DNA of 53,966 bases from Pirellulaceae bacterium (GCA_020852965.1 JADYZV010000182.1:1-53966), one strand, 5' to 3'; positions 33,275-42,937 are shown, counted from the first letter of the stretch. Program-made: numbers and translations. The notes: generated by a model not told the origin, from the sequence alone.

Positions 33275-34942
33275 CTACTTGGCACCGGTAACGCCGGGGC
33301 CCGATTCGAGTTGGAATTGAAAACCGTCGCAGCCTTTCCCTTTCAGGTATCCGGCCAGTTTCTTGGCGGGGCCTTCAAACTGATCATCGCTGTCGGTATC
33401 GAGGGGTTTCCAGTTGAAGTAACACCGCGCACCAGAGTGGCTGGTCGTGAAATCTTCGAGCTGCATTTGTTTGGCCAATTCGGACTTCGAGGCCACAATA
33501 GCCGCTGCGGCCGCTTCGTCCTTAGCTGTGCAGACGAGCGATACCGTGGTTGGCAAGCTGGGGTTCTTGTCGGCATAGGGGAGCGTATCGGGAACAATGC
33601 GGACGTTGGTCGTGACTTTCAGCTCAGTCGCCGCTCCCACATCGTAGGTGAGTTCGACAAAGTAGGCGGTCCAGCCCTTGTCGGGTTGTTCGACGCCAGC
33701 CACGTAAGTTCCCTTTCGGTCCGCTTCGACCAACGTGCTGGTATATTTTCTCCCGAGTGTTTCGACGCGGAAGTCGCGCGCCTCCGGATTGGTGGCTTGC
33801 CACAATCGCACTTCTTTGGGAGCGTCTTCGGTAGTGACGATGAACGAACCGTCGGCCTCTTGGGTCCAACTGAATTTTGGCCGTGGTTTGTCGCTCATGA
33901 TCAAAGTCATGAAGGCGACGAGGCTCTCGACGGCGTCGGAACCATCCAAACCGTGATCGGCGTTGGGTACGTAACGCAAGTACTTTTCGCCTTCGAGATC
34001 GTCAAAATAGAACCGCGACGAGTCGGGGCAGAAGAATTGGTCTCCCGAAGCGTTGACAATAAATTTTGGCATCGTCAAACGATGACGGTAGTAATACGGG
34101 TCGACCAATTTATATAGACTTTCCATGCGTGGGTGCTCCAACCGCTGCATGATGCGATGTTGAACATAATTGCCAACGGAGGGTGCCCAAAATCCGTAGG
34201 CGGCAAAGTGATGCTCCATGGACGGTTTGACGTTGACTACGTCGATAACCAGCGGCATGATCGCCACTACACGCGGGTCGAGTCCGGTGAGCCATGTGGT
34301 CCAGCCGCGCTTCGAGCCACCAGCGATCACGAATTTATCGACGGTCTGTTGGCCACCTTCCTTCGAGGCGGCAACGGTAGTCATCGTATCCATCGCGCGC
34401 ATCGCGGCTTTGACCATCGGATTGCGCGCAGGCCAAGTCGGATCACCCGTCTCCAAGTACTGATTCCAGGTGTAACCGATCAAGTCATCTTCGGTCCGCA
34501 TCTTACCATCGTTGTGGAACACTAATGGTTGATTGGGAATCATGTGCAATTCGGCGACCATCGCACCGGTGGCTTTCGAAATTTGCAGCACTCGATCCGA
34601 GGGACCGGCCGGTGGCTCGCGGCCATTGGCACCACCACCGATGAATAACAAAGCGATCGACGAAGCGACCTTGTCAGGTATGCACAAAGTCAACCAGTGC
34701 TGCCACTGCGTCCGGTCGACTTCTTCTTTAGAACGCCAAGTTTGCGAGATCATGTCGACGACGATAAGGCGGTTGCCATCGACGGACTTTTCAGAAATTA
34801 TCTTCCAAGTGTAAGAGTTGTCTGGCTTTTTCAAGTACTGATCAAAAGGCGTTTCCGACGGCAGAGCTTGAGCGGCTACCGGCGCTACCTGCCACAGGAT
34901 TCCGATCAAGAGTGAATAACATAAGATGCGCGACAGTTGCAT
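33275..34942 (-). CDS. PhoPQ-activated pathogenicity-related (PqaA) family protein
   Basis: A 555-residue exported protein from the ATG at 34942 (an upstream TTG is less likely). A signal peptide (residues about 1-25, ending AQA) is followed by an alpha/beta-hydrolase-like fold. PqaA landmarks are WQHWLTLCIPD, LLFIGGGANG, FVIAGGSKRGWTTWLTG around the presumed nucleophile serine, IMPLVIDVVN, and YVPNADHGLDGSDA with a conserved histidine. The family was named from Salmonella PqaA; its members probably act as exported hydrolases, but the substrate is unknown. In Planctomycetes the name does not imply virulence. The small unknown gene follows closely downstream. Confidence 0.92.
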   Translation of the reverse strand: MQLSRILCYSLLIGILWQVAPVAAQALPSETPFDQYLKKPDNSYTWKIISEKSVDGNRLIVVDMISQTWRSKEEVDRTQWQHWLTLCIPDKVASSIALLFIGGGANGREPPAGPSDRVLQISKATGAMVAELHMIPNQPLVFHNDGKMRTEDDLIGYTWNQYLETGDPTWPARNPMVKAAMRAMDTMTTVAASKEGGQQTVDKFVIAGGSKRGWTTWLTGLDPRVVAIMPLVIDVVNVKPSMEHHFAAYGFWAPSVGNYVQHRIMQRLEHPRMESLYKLVDPYYYRHRLTMPKFIVNASGDQFFCPDSSRFYFDDLEGEKYLRYVPNADHGLDGSDAVESLVAFMTLIMSDKPRPKFSWTQEADGSFIVTTEDAPKEVRLWQATNPEARDFRVETLGRKYTSTLVEADRKGTYVAGVEQPDKGWTAYFVELTYDVGAATELKVTTNVRIVPDTLPYADKNPSLPTTVSLVCTAKDEAAAAAIVASKSELAKQMQLEDFTTSHSGARCYFNWKPLDTDSDDQFEGPAKKLAGYLKGKGCDGFQFQLESGPGVTGAK

Positions 34943-35036
34943 AAGAGCTGGTTCCAATGCGGGAGTTAGAGGAGGGTAAAGGTGCTTTGATAGTAATTCT
35001 AATGGAAGCTATCTGCAAGTTGTGTAACAGTCTGTA

Positions 35037-35819
35037 CTAACCTTCGAGTCGGTCGAGTCGGTCGCTGATCTTTTCGACCAATTGCCGTAGGTCGCTCACC
35101 TCCTCACGCAAGAACTCGAGCTCTTCGGCCCAAGGGGCTGGAGCGAGGGGCTCAGTCGTTCGGCCAGCGGCTGTAGGGCTGGGCTGCAAGCTAGGCAATG
35201 GGGATTGCGTGGAATCATGTTGAGAGGGTCGGGGTTGCGTGGTCGGTGAAGCGGACGTTGCAGCGGCGTTACCAGTCAACTGCTTGAGCCGAGACAATTC
35301 TTCGGGCAGGTACAAGTTGTGCGTGATCAACTGGCCGCGACCGCTGGGCGTTAGCGGCACGACCAGGCCTCGCTCAATCAACGAATCGAGGATGCCCTGA
35401 AGCGTCGGCAGATCGGCGATCGGTTCAAAACGACTGGCTCGGGTGCGCAGTTCTCCGACGGTCTGTTCGCCGCGCAACAGCAGTTCGGTCATCACGGCCG
35501 CCTCAGCACCTTTGACTTGCATGTAGTCGTATCCAAAGTGACGATACTTGGCGACTCGGCTGCCCCCTTGAACTTCCGCTACGACTCCGGCGGCGCGCAT
35601 CTTCTCGAGTTCGTCTTCGACCTGTTCCGGGGTCAGCTCCATCGTCGGATGGCGATTGCTCTTTTGATTGCAGCCGCTGACCAGTCCATTGAGCGACAGC
35701 GGATAGACGTCGGGAGTCGTACGCGCTTTTTCCATGAGCACTCCCAAGATGCGGCGTTGTCGAAAAGGGAGCGGCTTGGGAGGAAGTTTGTCTGAAGCTG
35801 GATTGGTTGGATCGGTCAT
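35037..35819 (-). CDS. YceH family (DUF480) protein
   Basis: A 260-residue protein whose N-terminal 180 residues match the two winged-helix-like repeats of YceH/DUF480. Landmarks are RRILGVLMEKARTTPDVYPL, LVSGCNQKSNRHP, GSRVAKYRHF, MTELLLRGEQTVGELRTR and LPTLQGILDSLIERG. A low-complexity Ser/Thr/Pro linker (about 190-228) follows. The C-terminus is a short heptad helix (EELEFLREEVSDLRQLVEKI) likely to form a coiled coil, which could mediate dimerisation. YceH has no firm function. It is followed by about 80 bp without a gene. Confidence 0.93.
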   Translation of the reverse strand: MTDPTNPASDKLPPKPLPFRQRRILGVLMEKARTTPDVYPLSLNGLVSGCNQKSNRHPTMELTPEQVEDELEKMRAAGVVAEVQGGSRVAKYRHFGYDYMQVKGAEAAVMTELLLRGEQTVGELRTRASRFEPIADLPTLQGILDSLIERGLVVPLTPSGRGQLITHNLYLPEELSRLKQLTGNAAATSASPTTQPRPSQHDSTQSPLPSLQPSPTAAGRTTEPLAPAPWAEELEFLREEVSDLRQLVEKISDRLDRLEG

Positions 35820-35903
35820 AGTAGCAGAAGCCTATAGAATAGAATAGAGAGGTTGAGCGTAGACCCCAGCGAGTTCGTCCGCGCAGGTCAATTCGTTTTC
35901 CGG

Positions 35904-35939
35904 ACCCCGACGAGCTTGCCTCGCGGGCAAATCCGTTTT
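35904..35939. repeat. R1 repeat copy, inverted orientation
   Basis: Read on the minus strand, this is AAAAC-GGATTTGCCC-GCGAG-GCAAG-CTCGT-CGGGGT, matching R1 at 37000 including its leading AAAAC and trailing GGGGT. It lies in the 181-bp gap 35820-36000 between the YceH and SDR genes. Confidence 0.7.
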
Positions 35940-36000
35940 GCAGTTGCCGTGCTCCCGCACACCTCTCGCGTTGCAAACTCGCGTTTCCCAGGTAGGCGGT

Positions 36001-36789
36001 TTAGGTTCGTCCGGCGACGCGGAACATTTGTTCGTGGGGAAGCAATGAGCCTCCGTCGATCGAGAGCGTGGTGCCGTTGATATATTCGCTGGCAGGATCA
36101 CATAGGAAGACGACGCCGCGGGCGATCTCATCGGGCCTAGCCAAGCGTCCCCAAGGCAGCTCGCTCCCCTTCTCTAATAGTTCGCTATCGTCGAAGAACT
36201 TGCGTTCACCGGGTGTGTCGGTCCAGCCAGGGTGCAGAATGTTCACGCGAATGCGATGCTCGGCCAATTCACAGGCAGCCGTGCGCGCCATTTGATCGAC
36301 GGCCGCCTTGGCCATGTTGTAAGCCATCGAACCGGGGATCGCTAGGTAGGCGTGTGGCGAGCTGATGCAGACCATCGCGCCTCCACGCTTGTTGGCAATC
36401 ATTACTTTGGCGGCCGCCCGCACGAAGTTAAACGGTCCCCACATGCAGACGTCAATCGTTCTTTGAAAGCCGTCCAATTCTGCCAAATAAAACAGATCAC
36501 GATCGCTATAGGCCGCATTGGTAACGACGATATCGATCCCTCCGTGACGCTGATTGGCGGAATCGATCAATTGGTCCACGGCATCTCGATCGGTTACATC
36601 GGCCAAAGCGGCTTCAGCGCTGCCACCGACTGACGCGATTTTGTGCAGCACATCGTCGGGAGGCAAAATATCGTTGACCAGCACGTGCGCACCAGCTCGG
36701 GCCAGTTCCACTGCGGCTGCAGCTCCGATGCCGCGTGCGGCCCCGGTGACGACGGCAATTCTACCTTTCAGCGACTGGGGTATAGTCAT
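36001..36789 (-). CDS. Short-chain dehydrogenase/reductase (SDR)
   Basis: A 262-residue NAD(P)-dependent oxidoreductase of the classical SDR type. The cofactor motif TGAARGIG is near residue 16, NDI follows strand 2, and VTNAAYSDRD stands in place of NNAG. The catalytic Ser (VCISSPHAY) and Y-x3-K (YNMAK) are present, and the C-terminus has the usual NGTTLSIDGGS. An acidic/polar residue after strand 2 suggests NAD preference, but this is weak. The substrate is unknown. It stands alone between repeat-rich gaps; there is no operon partner within 180 bp. Confidence 0.92.
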   Translation of the reverse strand: MTIPQSLKGRIAVVTGAARGIGAAAAVELARAGAHVLVNDILPPDDVLHKIASVGGSAEAALADVTDRDAVDQLIDSANQRHGGIDIVVTNAAYSDRDLFYLAELDGFQRTIDVCMWGPFNFVRAAAKVMIANKRGGAMVCISSPHAYLAIPGSMAYNMAKAAVDQMARTAACELAEHRIRVNILHPGWTDTPGERKFFDDSELLEKGSELPWGRLARPDEIARGVVFLCDPASEYINGTTLSIDGGSLLPHEQMFRVAGRT

Positions 36790-36890
36790 GGATGGGTTTC
36801 TTTCTTGATGGGTGGGCTTCGACCAGTTGACTAGCCGCCCATTGTGACATGTGCAGCCGCAGTCGCCAAGACTTCAAATTGCATTGACGC

Positions 36891-36999
36891 GAGCCAAAGT
36901 TTTGGTGGTAGAAACGGCTCGGCCCCATGCTCAGCTTGACTGGTATGAGCCAAAGTTTTGGTGGTAGAAATGGCTCGGCCCCATGCTCAGCTTAGCACC
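36891..36999. repeat. R5 repeat, two tandem copies (66-bp period)
   Basis: GAGCCAAAGTTTTGGTGGTA occurs at 36891 and again at 36957. Each copy continues with GGCTCGGCCCCATGCTCAGC. CCAAA-GTTTTGG-type words give weak internal symmetry. A related single copy is at 8299. The array lies in the 254-bp gap 36790-37043 and leads directly into the R1 copy at 37000. Confidence 0.85.
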
Positions 37000-37036
37000 A
37001 AAACTGATTCACCGGCGAGGCAAGCTCGCGGGGGTC
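37000..37036. repeat. R1 repeat copy
   Basis: AAAACTGATTCACC, then GCGAG-GCAAG-CTCGC and GGGGGTC. The end is only 7 bp from the ctaB stop codon at 37044, on its 3' side, where the hairpin may slow exonucleases or end transcription. Confidence 0.85.
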
Positions 37037-37043
37037 GGCTGTT

Positions 37044-37934
37044 CTACGCGAACCACGTGGAAAGCAGGACGAGCAGCATCGTCAGCGGCAAGTGGAGTAG
37101 GCTGACACGCAACATGGTGCGCGCGGTCCCTTTGGTCGGATCGATGACGAAACGCCAAGCGGCCAGGGTTTGCCACCAGGCAACCGCCACTGCGCACACC
37201 ATCAATAGTGTCCCGACCAGGCTGATGGGCGGAATTGCCAATACGGCTAGCACAATGAGCGCGAATGAGCCGAGCATAGCGTGCAAAGCGGTTCCCCAAC
37301 CCGATCGATCCGTGATGGTGATCATCTTGTAACCGGCTGCTTCGTATTGCTCGCGATACATGTAGGCGATGGCCATGAAGTGCGGCAGTTGCCAAGCGAC
37401 GACGATGCCGAGCAAAACCCATGCACGCGGATCGAGCAGCGATCCTTCCGCAGCGGTCCAACCCATCCATACCGGTAGCGCCCCGGGAAGTGTACCAACG
37501 AGCGTATTGGTCCAACTGATCATTTTCAGCGGTGTGTAGACCCACGAGTAGAGTGCCCATGTCGCCAGTCCGCACCACATGGTGGCGGCGTTGACGAAGA
37601 GGAGCAAGTACAAACTGCCGAAGATTACCAATAACCAACCCATCCATGCCGCTTGGCTCGATGCGATCCGACCACTGGGCAGAGGCCGCTTGCAAGTGCG
37701 CGCCATCACCGCGTCGCGGTCCTTTTCAATCCACTGATTCATGACACTCGCGCTGGCAGCCACCAGGACGGTTCCCACGCATGTATTGAAGACGACCAGT
37801 AGACTTGTCGATCCACCAGCGACCACTACCCCCATCACCGCAATCACCAGGATCATGAGCAAGATCCGCGGCTTGGTCAGTTCCAGATAATAGGCCAATT
37901 GGGCAGTGAACCGAGGTGCGACGGTAGAGTGCAT
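37044..37934 (-). CDS. ctaB: Protoheme IX farnesyltransferase (heme O synthase)
   Basis: A 296-residue membrane enzyme of the UbiA superfamily that adds a farnesyl group to heme B, giving heme O for terminal oxidases. The conserved substrate-binding region NQWIEKDRDAVMARTCKRPL (about residues 66-85) carries the Asp/Arg pattern. Further landmarks are ELTKPRILLMIL at the N-terminus, YSWVYTPLKMISWTN, and VAWQLPHFMAIAYMYREQYE. About eight membrane helices are visible. It lies downstream of ctaA with a 34-bp gap on the same strand, so heme O is probably converted to heme A by the neighbouring product. The gene ends beside an R1 repeat. Confidence 0.96.
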   Translation of the reverse strand: MHSTVAPRFTAQLAYYLELTKPRILLMILVIAVMGVVVAGGSTSLLVVFNTCVGTVLVAASASVMNQWIEKDRDAVMARTCKRPLPSGRIASSQAAWMGWLLVIFGSLYLLLFVNAATMWCGLATWALYSWVYTPLKMISWTNTLVGTLPGALPVWMGWTAAEGSLLDPRAWVLLGIVVAWQLPHFMAIAYMYREQYEAAGYKMITITDRSGWGTALHAMLGSFALIVLAVLAIPPISLVGTLLMVCAVAVAWWQTLAAWRFVIDPTKGTARTMLRVSLLHLPLTMLLVLLSTWFA

Positions 37935-37968
37935 GGCGCGTTCCGTGGAATCAATAGGGGTACGTCAA

Positions 37969-38931
37969 TCACTCGTTGACGTGTCGAGCTGGTATAGTAT
38001 GCCAAGCTCGTAGGGCTACCACGCAGGCTAGGCTGATGATCAATGAGCCGGTGGCCATGTGAGCCGTGACGATCAAGCTCTCCCAAAAGCCTTTGGCAGC
38101 AATCGTATAGCCCGCTAAGCTTGAGGTCGTTTCTGACCAGGGTAGCGCATAGTTTACTATCCAAGTGCCAATTCCCAAACCGATTTGTAGCACCACCACC
38201 AGCAATAGCAGACCCGCCGGGCGACGAATGCGTGGCTCGCAAACGCGACTGGCCAGCGCCAATCCAACTAAACATAGGGTCAGCAGCGTCACGAGTCCAG
38301 CGAGGGTTAGGTGTGTATGCACAAAGGCCATGAAGGAGGTGTGGCTAACTGCCGCAGTCACGTGCCGTAATTGTGCTCCTAGAATGAGCTGACAATAGCT
38401 GGTGGCCGCCAAAAGGGTGGCTAGCCAAGCCACTCCTCGCGTGGCACCGACCATCGACTGAGATCTTAGCCACCAACGTGAACTCATGACGGCGGTGGCT
38501 GTCGCGATCGCAAAAAAGAGTGGCCCCGTGCAGCCGTGAATCATGGCAAAGGTCCGCTGGTCGAGAACGACACGCGCCCCCCCCAAGGCTCCTTGGGCAA
38601 TCACAGCCAGTAGGACACCCACGCACCACCAGCGAAACCATCTACGATCGTCGCAACGAAAGGCGGCGATGACCAAACCGATCGACAGAAAGCCCGCCAG
38701 CGTGCCAAGCAGCCGATGGCTGTGCTCGACCAATAGATCAAACGGGCCGAATAGCCATGTCGATGCAGGGTAAGCAAACATGTTCCAACCGTAGGTGCCG
38801 GGCCAATCGGGAACCGCCATGCCCGCGTCATAGGTTGTCACCAACCCGCCAACCCAGATCAATGGAAAGACGGCGATGGTCAGCAAGACGGCCAGAGCGT
38901 GGACTGCGCGACTATAGGTGAGCTCGCTCAT
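37969..38931 (-). CDS. ctaA: Heme A synthase
   Basis: A 320-residue inner-membrane protein (ATG at 38931, overlapping the upstream TGA) that oxidises heme O to heme A. About eight membrane segments are visible, with the four expected heme-ligand histidines in VEHSHRLLG, MIHGCTGPLF, FVHTHLTLAG and VTAHMATGS. The external loop after the first helix shows GGLVTTYDAGMAVPDWPGTY, highly typical of CtaA/Cox15. Its gene overlaps the cytochrome-c gene by 4 bp (ATGA), so the two are translationally coupled. Together with ctaB it implies an aa3-type oxidase encoded elsewhere. Confidence 0.95.
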   Translation of the reverse strand: MSELTYSRAVHALAVLLTIAVFPLIWVGGLVTTYDAGMAVPDWPGTYGWNMFAYPASTWLFGPFDLLVEHSHRLLGTLAGFLSIGLVIAAFRCDDRRWFRWWCVGVLLAVIAQGALGGARVVLDQRTFAMIHGCTGPLFFAIATATAVMSSRWWLRSQSMVGATRGVAWLATLLAATSYCQLILGAQLRHVTAAVSHTSFMAFVHTHLTLAGLVTLLTLCLVGLALASRVCEPRIRRPAGLLLLVVVLQIGLGIGTWIVNYALPWSETTSSLAGYTIAAKGFWESLIVTAHMATGSLIISLACVVALRAWHTIPARHVNE

Positions 38932-40262
38932 TGGTTCGACTCTCCGTCTGTCTGTTCGGGCAAGCTCAGCAAGAAGTTGACCAGATCCCACACGTCCGAT
39001 TCGGTTAGCCCAAGTGGGTTGGTTGGTTGCATCGGTATTGCAGGCATCGGAGTCCCATCAATACCGAGCGCGATGCGCGTGTACAGATCTTCGGGACGTG
39101 AGCCGCCACGATAGACGCCCAACTGCAAGTTGCGAGGTAATATATGCCTGGGCTTGAGCGCTCCGAGCTTGAGCATGGGGCGCAGTTGTTGTTTATCCAG
39201 TGGATCGAGGCCGGCTTGCGTCGTCCAATCCTTGGTCCAATCATCGTAGTCAGTGACGGTGCCATCGCCGGCTCCGAGCGGCCCATGACAACTGGCGCAG
39301 TTGGCTACTTTGCCTTGGAATAGCTCGCGCCCGTGTGCGATCGACTCGGCCAAACGCTCGCGCGCCGCGCCCGTGGTCGGTTCGCTACCGTAAATTGGAA
39401 GATCGTCAGGTGGTGCTGGGACGGACAGAACATGTGCCTTAGCCATGAGCCACTTGCGAGCTACGGCGGAGACTAGCTCAATGGTATGGTGATTAATGGT
39501 ATTGCTCTTCACGTCCGCTTGGTTCAGCGCGACGTCCGCTGATTCGGGCTGGTCCGAGTCGGTGAGCCGCTCTCCAGCATCCAGATCGAGTTCATAGGTG
39601 GCTCGCATTAGCAGACCACGTTCGACTTCTCCACGGATAGTTAGATAGATGACATAATCGATCAAAGCCTCGATGTCATCTTCCGGTAGCCGAGCAAAGG
39701 ATGGCATGCTCGTCCCCGCAATACCGTGCCGCAGTAAACTGCGCAAGTCGTCGCGCGTCGGTCGACTGCCAATGGGCGTACTTTTGAATTTGAATTTGCC
39801 CAGTCGAAAATCTCGTGGATAGGGGTTGAGTAGACGTGAAGTGGCGCCCAGGCCGTTGCCAGCGATGCCGTGGCACAGGATGCAGTGCTCGCGGTACAAA
39901 CCGTAGTGCACATCCTCTTCATCGCTGCGGACCGCACCCGCAGCGCGTTGCAGTCGATCGATCGAAACCAGGCTCGATGTCTGCTCGTTGGACTGCAAGA
40001 ACTCGGGCCAGAGTGGCTGGTCGGGCGTCCCGAACAGCTCGATCAGGATGGAGTCGACATCGCTGCGCACCAGCTCGAGCTCGACGCTATCGGTCAGCTC
40101 GAGACGCTTGGCGAAGATGCGATTGTCTTCGAAGGCATCAATGGGGACGTCGCAGCCAGTAACTTGGCTTAACGCGAATAAACCTGCCGCCAGCTTGATC
40201 CAACGCCGAGCACTACGCGTGAATGATGAGTTTTGATTTCGTTTGGGCGGCAACCGCAACAT
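38928..40262 (-). CDS. Diheme cytochrome c lipoprotein
   Basis: A 444-residue protein from the ATG at 40262 (an upstream extension lacks a signal peptide and is not favoured). A signal ends in a lipobox-like VTGC, so it should be lipid-anchored in the envelope. Two heme-c motifs are present: CILCHG (about residues 130-135) and CASCHG (about 330-335). Each is followed by a candidate methionine ligand (TSMPSF and TPMPAI). The two cytochrome domains are separated by a helical linker. The position ahead of ctaA and ctaB suggests it carries electrons to, or helps assemble, a cytochrome oxidase. The precise partner is unknown. Confidence 0.88.
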   Translation of the reverse strand: MLRLPPKRNQNSSFTRSARRWIKLAAGLFALSQVTGCDVPIDAFEDNRIFAKRLELTDSVELELVRSDVDSILIELFGTPDQPLWPEFLQSNEQTSSLVSIDRLQRAAGAVRSDEEDVHYGLYREHCILCHGIAGNGLGATSRLLNPYPRDFRLGKFKFKSTPIGSRPTRDDLRSLLRHGIAGTSMPSFARLPEDDIEALIDYVIYLTIRGEVERGLLMRATYELDLDAGERLTDSDQPESADVALNQADVKSNTINHHTIELVSAVARKWLMAKAHVLSVPAPPDDLPIYGSEPTTGAARERLAESIAHGRELFQGKVANCASCHGPLGAGDGTVTDYDDWTKDWTTQAGLDPLDKQQLRPMLKLGALKPRHILPRNLQLGVYRGGSRPEDLYTRIALGIDGTPMPAIPMQPTNPLGLTESDVWDLVNFLLSLPEQTDGESNQ

Positions 40263-40443
40263 GCGATGATATGATCGATTAGGAGCAATGGTGTTATGAA
40301 ATTCGGGTGCGATCCGGCTAGATACACTAGTGAACCTGCCGCCGCCGGTTCCCGCAACGCGAAATCGCCTGGGGCAAACGGTCGCATCGAGCTCGAACCT
40401 CGGAGTGTGGATGTTGATCGCACCTTTGGTCAATATTGGGGGC

Positions 40444-40650
40444 GCGGGGATTTATCACCGCTTTGGTCCGCCCAGTAGCTGGCAGAAGAGCTGAATAGCA
40501 CGGAAAGCAAGCAGTGTGATTCAAAAGGCGCCCGGCAGTTCGAATTGATGTAAGCTGCGACCAGCTCGATTCAATCTCATCTAGCAGCGTTCGATTTCAC
40601 TTGCTCCAGACCCAACTCCGGGCCAAAGCGGGGATAAATCCCCGCACTCC
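40444..40650. repeat. R4 inverted repeat pair in a 435-bp intergenic region
   Basis: GCGGGGATTTATCACCGCTT at 40444 recurs in inverted orientation at 40621-40650 (CCAAAGCGGGGATAAATCCC and onward). A third copy, in the same orientation as the second, is at 50481. The arms are about 26-30 bases and enclose about 150 bp without a gene. The whole gap 40263-40697 lies between the cytochrome-c gene and the 3' end of the nitrate-reductase gene. No promoter is convincing. Confidence 0.78.
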
Positions 40651-40697
40651 AAATCAGTTGGATGAGCCACAGGGGCCATTGTATTAATTTGGTTCTA

Positions 40698-42935
40698 TCA
40701 GGGGATGTCCCATGCTTCGGCCAAGCGAACGTCAACTGAGCAGTTTTTGTAGGAGGGTTGATGAGAGTAAGGATCGAAGTGGGAAAGCGTCAGCTGATTT
40801 GTCGTGTCAAAGTGCATCGGGATGAATACGTGGCCCGGCTGTATTGTTGGCGTCAGGAAGACTTTAGCTCGTATTTTTCCACGCTGGGATTCCACCACCA
40901 CTTCCGCTGCTGGCCGAATGCCACGTTGTTTTGCATCTTGTGGATTCATCTCAACGTAAATGCTCTGAGGCGAAAGCTTGCGGAGTATGGCAGATTTCCC
41001 GGTGCGTGTCTGCGTGTGCCACTCTGCTGCGGAACCGCGTCCGGTCAACAACGTGAACGGAAATCGCTCGGTGGGTGGCTCTGGTTGAGGGCGAATCGCT
41101 TCAAAGTGAAACAGGGCTCGGCCATCTTGGGTGTAAAAACGGCCGTTTTCGAACAAGCGTCGCTGTTGCGAACAGCCTGATGCATGGGAAGCTTCCAACT
41201 GCGTGAACGGCCATTGGATGCCGCCTCGCGCTTCGATCATGGCGTAGTCGCGAATGCCGGTAATGTCGCAGGGTTGGCCTTCGGTCACTAACTTCAATAT
41301 GTCAAAAACTGCCTGGGGTGAATTCCACTGTCGAAACATCTTGCCGCATCCCCAGGACTCAGCGATGTCACAAAATATTTGAAAGTCGGTAAGAGCTTGT
41401 CCTGGAGGGTCGGCAACTTTTTTGATCAAACCGATCCTACGTTCGGAATTGATGAACGTTCCATCCTTCTCCCCCCAAGCCGCAGCCGGGAAATACAGAT
41501 TCGCCATCTTGGCTGTTTCCGTGGTTGGGTACATGTCCTGAACCACCAAAAACTCAAGTCGGCCGAGAATCTCCCGATAGACGTTTTGGTTGATCCATGA
41601 ATGGGCGGGGTTTGTGCCAATGATCCATAGACCTTTGATTTTGTCGCGCAAGATTCCCTCGACAATCTGGTGATAGGGAAGACTGGCTTCACTGGGAATG
41701 CACTCGACCGGAACCTGCAATATCTGCGAAACCTTATCACGATGCGTTGGATTCAGAAAGTCGTGGCCTCCGAGCAGGTTGGTCGTATTGCTGAATAGCC
41801 GCGAACCCATTGCATTGCATTGACCGGTTATCGAGTTGGCACCGGTACCAGGTCGTCCCATGTTTCCAGTCATCAATGCCAAATTGATAATAGCTTGGGC
41901 GGTGCGCGTCCCTTGATAGCTCTGGTTCACTCCCATCGTCCACCAGAACGAAACACGCTTGCCCTCGTGGATAAACCGCGTGATACGCTCCAATTGTTTG
42001 GGATCAATTCCAGTTTGTTTCTCAACTAGGTCTTCCGTAAAGCTCTGCACATGCTGTGCAAAAGCGTCAAACTCGTTTGTATGAGCATCGATGTACTCCC
42101 GATTGATCCAACCACGTTCGATCAACAGGTTGGCAATGCCGTACAGCAATGTTAAATCGGACTTGGGTTTATTGGCCACGTGTTCGGTAGCGGCCATGGC
42201 GGTTTCGGTCTTACGTGGATCGATAACAATCAGGTGCGGGTGATAGGGATTCGCTAGAACGCGTTGCCACATGATCGGATGCGCAACGCATAGATTCGAC
42301 CCCACCAGAATCAAGACGTCAGACTCTTCGAAGTCTTGATAGGTGTAGGGAGGGGCGTCAAACCCGAAAGATTGTTTGTACGCGGTTACCGCAGTTGCCA
42401 TGCATTGCCGCGTATTTCCATCTCCATGCACGATTCCCATACCGAATTTAGCGAGAGCTCCCAGCATGGCCATTTCCTCACTGGCAATTTGTCCCGTGCT
42501 GAGAAATGCAACCGACGCGGGCCCAAATTGCTGTTGGATGGATTTGAATCGCGATGTGAATTCATGGAGTGCCTGCTCCCAACTAACGGCTTTGAAAACT
42601 CCTGCTTTGTTTCGGAACAACGGTTCAGTACCACGGTCCGGCGCGCGCAGGGGAGTCAGCGCCTCCCATCCCTTCGGACAGGCCATGCCGCGATTGACGG
42701 GATGCTGCGGATCGGGAGAAAGGTTGACTGCCTGCTGCCCGCGCAGATGAACACGCAAAGAACAGCCTGTTGAACAATAGCCGCATGTCATGTTGGTCAC
42801 GCCATCTGGAGCAAGCCGCGCTGGGACCTTACCCAATCCGAACTCGGCCGACTGCTGCACAAGGTCTTGTGTCAGTGCGCCCGTTCGATCGAACCAAGTG
42901 GGCAACCAATTCAAAAATGAGTGATTTTCAGACAT
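40698..42935 (-). CDS. narB: Assimilatory nitrate reductase catalytic subunit (molybdopterin)
   Basis: A 745-residue molybdenum enzyme that reduces nitrate to nitrite. The N-terminal [4Fe-4S] ligands are C51, C54, C58 and C86 (CGYCSTGC and ACPKGW). The molybdenum-ligand cysteine is C178 in [10 protein letters not shown], as in NarB/NasA/NapA enzymes. Molybdopterin-binding segments include [53 protein letters not shown], and [19 protein letters not shown] near the C-terminus. There is no Tat signal, so it acts in the cytoplasm. The gene starts 2 bp after the stop codon of the DmsB-DmsC fusion, which is the likely electron donor. The symbol could equally be nasA or nasC. Confidence 0.93.
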   Translation of the reverse strand: MSENHSFLNWLPTWFDRTGALTQDLVQQSAEFGLGKVPARLAPDGVTNMTCGYCSTGCSLRVHLRGQQAVNLSPDPQHPVNRGMACPKGWEALTPLRAPDRGTEPLFRNKAGVFKAVSWEQALHEFTSRFKSIQQQFGPASVAFLSTGQIASEEMAMLGALAKFGMGIVHGDGNTRQCMATAVTAYKQSFGFDAPPYTYQDFEESDVLILVGSNLCVAHPIMWQRVLANPYHPHLIVIDPRKTETAMAATEHVANKPKSDLTLLYGIANLLIERGWINREYIDAHTNEFDAFAQHVQSFTEDLVEKQTGIDPKQLERITRFIHEGKRVSFWWTMGVNQSYQGTRTAQAIINLALMTGNMGRPGTGANSITGQCNAMGSRLFSNTTNLLGGHDFLNPTHRDKVSQILQVPVECIPSEASLPYHQIVEGILRDKIKGLWIIGTNPAHSWINQNVYREILGRLEFLVVQDMYPTTETAKMANLYFPAAAWGEKDGTFINSERRIGLIKKVADPPGQALTDFQIFCDIAESWGCGKMFRQWNSPQAVFDILKLVTEGQPCDITGIRDYAMIEARGGIQWPFTQLEASHASGCSQQRRLFENGRFYTQDGRALFHFEAIRPQPEPPTERFPFTLLTGRGSAAEWHTQTRTGKSAILRKLSPQSIYVEMNPQDAKQRGIRPAAEVVVESQRGKIRAKVFLTPTIQPGHVFIPMHFDTTNQLTLSHFDPYSHQPSYKNCSVDVRLAEAWDIP

Positions 42936-42937
42936 AC

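Noticed and set aside
33311-34117. 268-codon open frame antisense to the PqaA-like gene
   Set aside because: It is a shadow of the well-supported PqaA family gene on the opposite strand.
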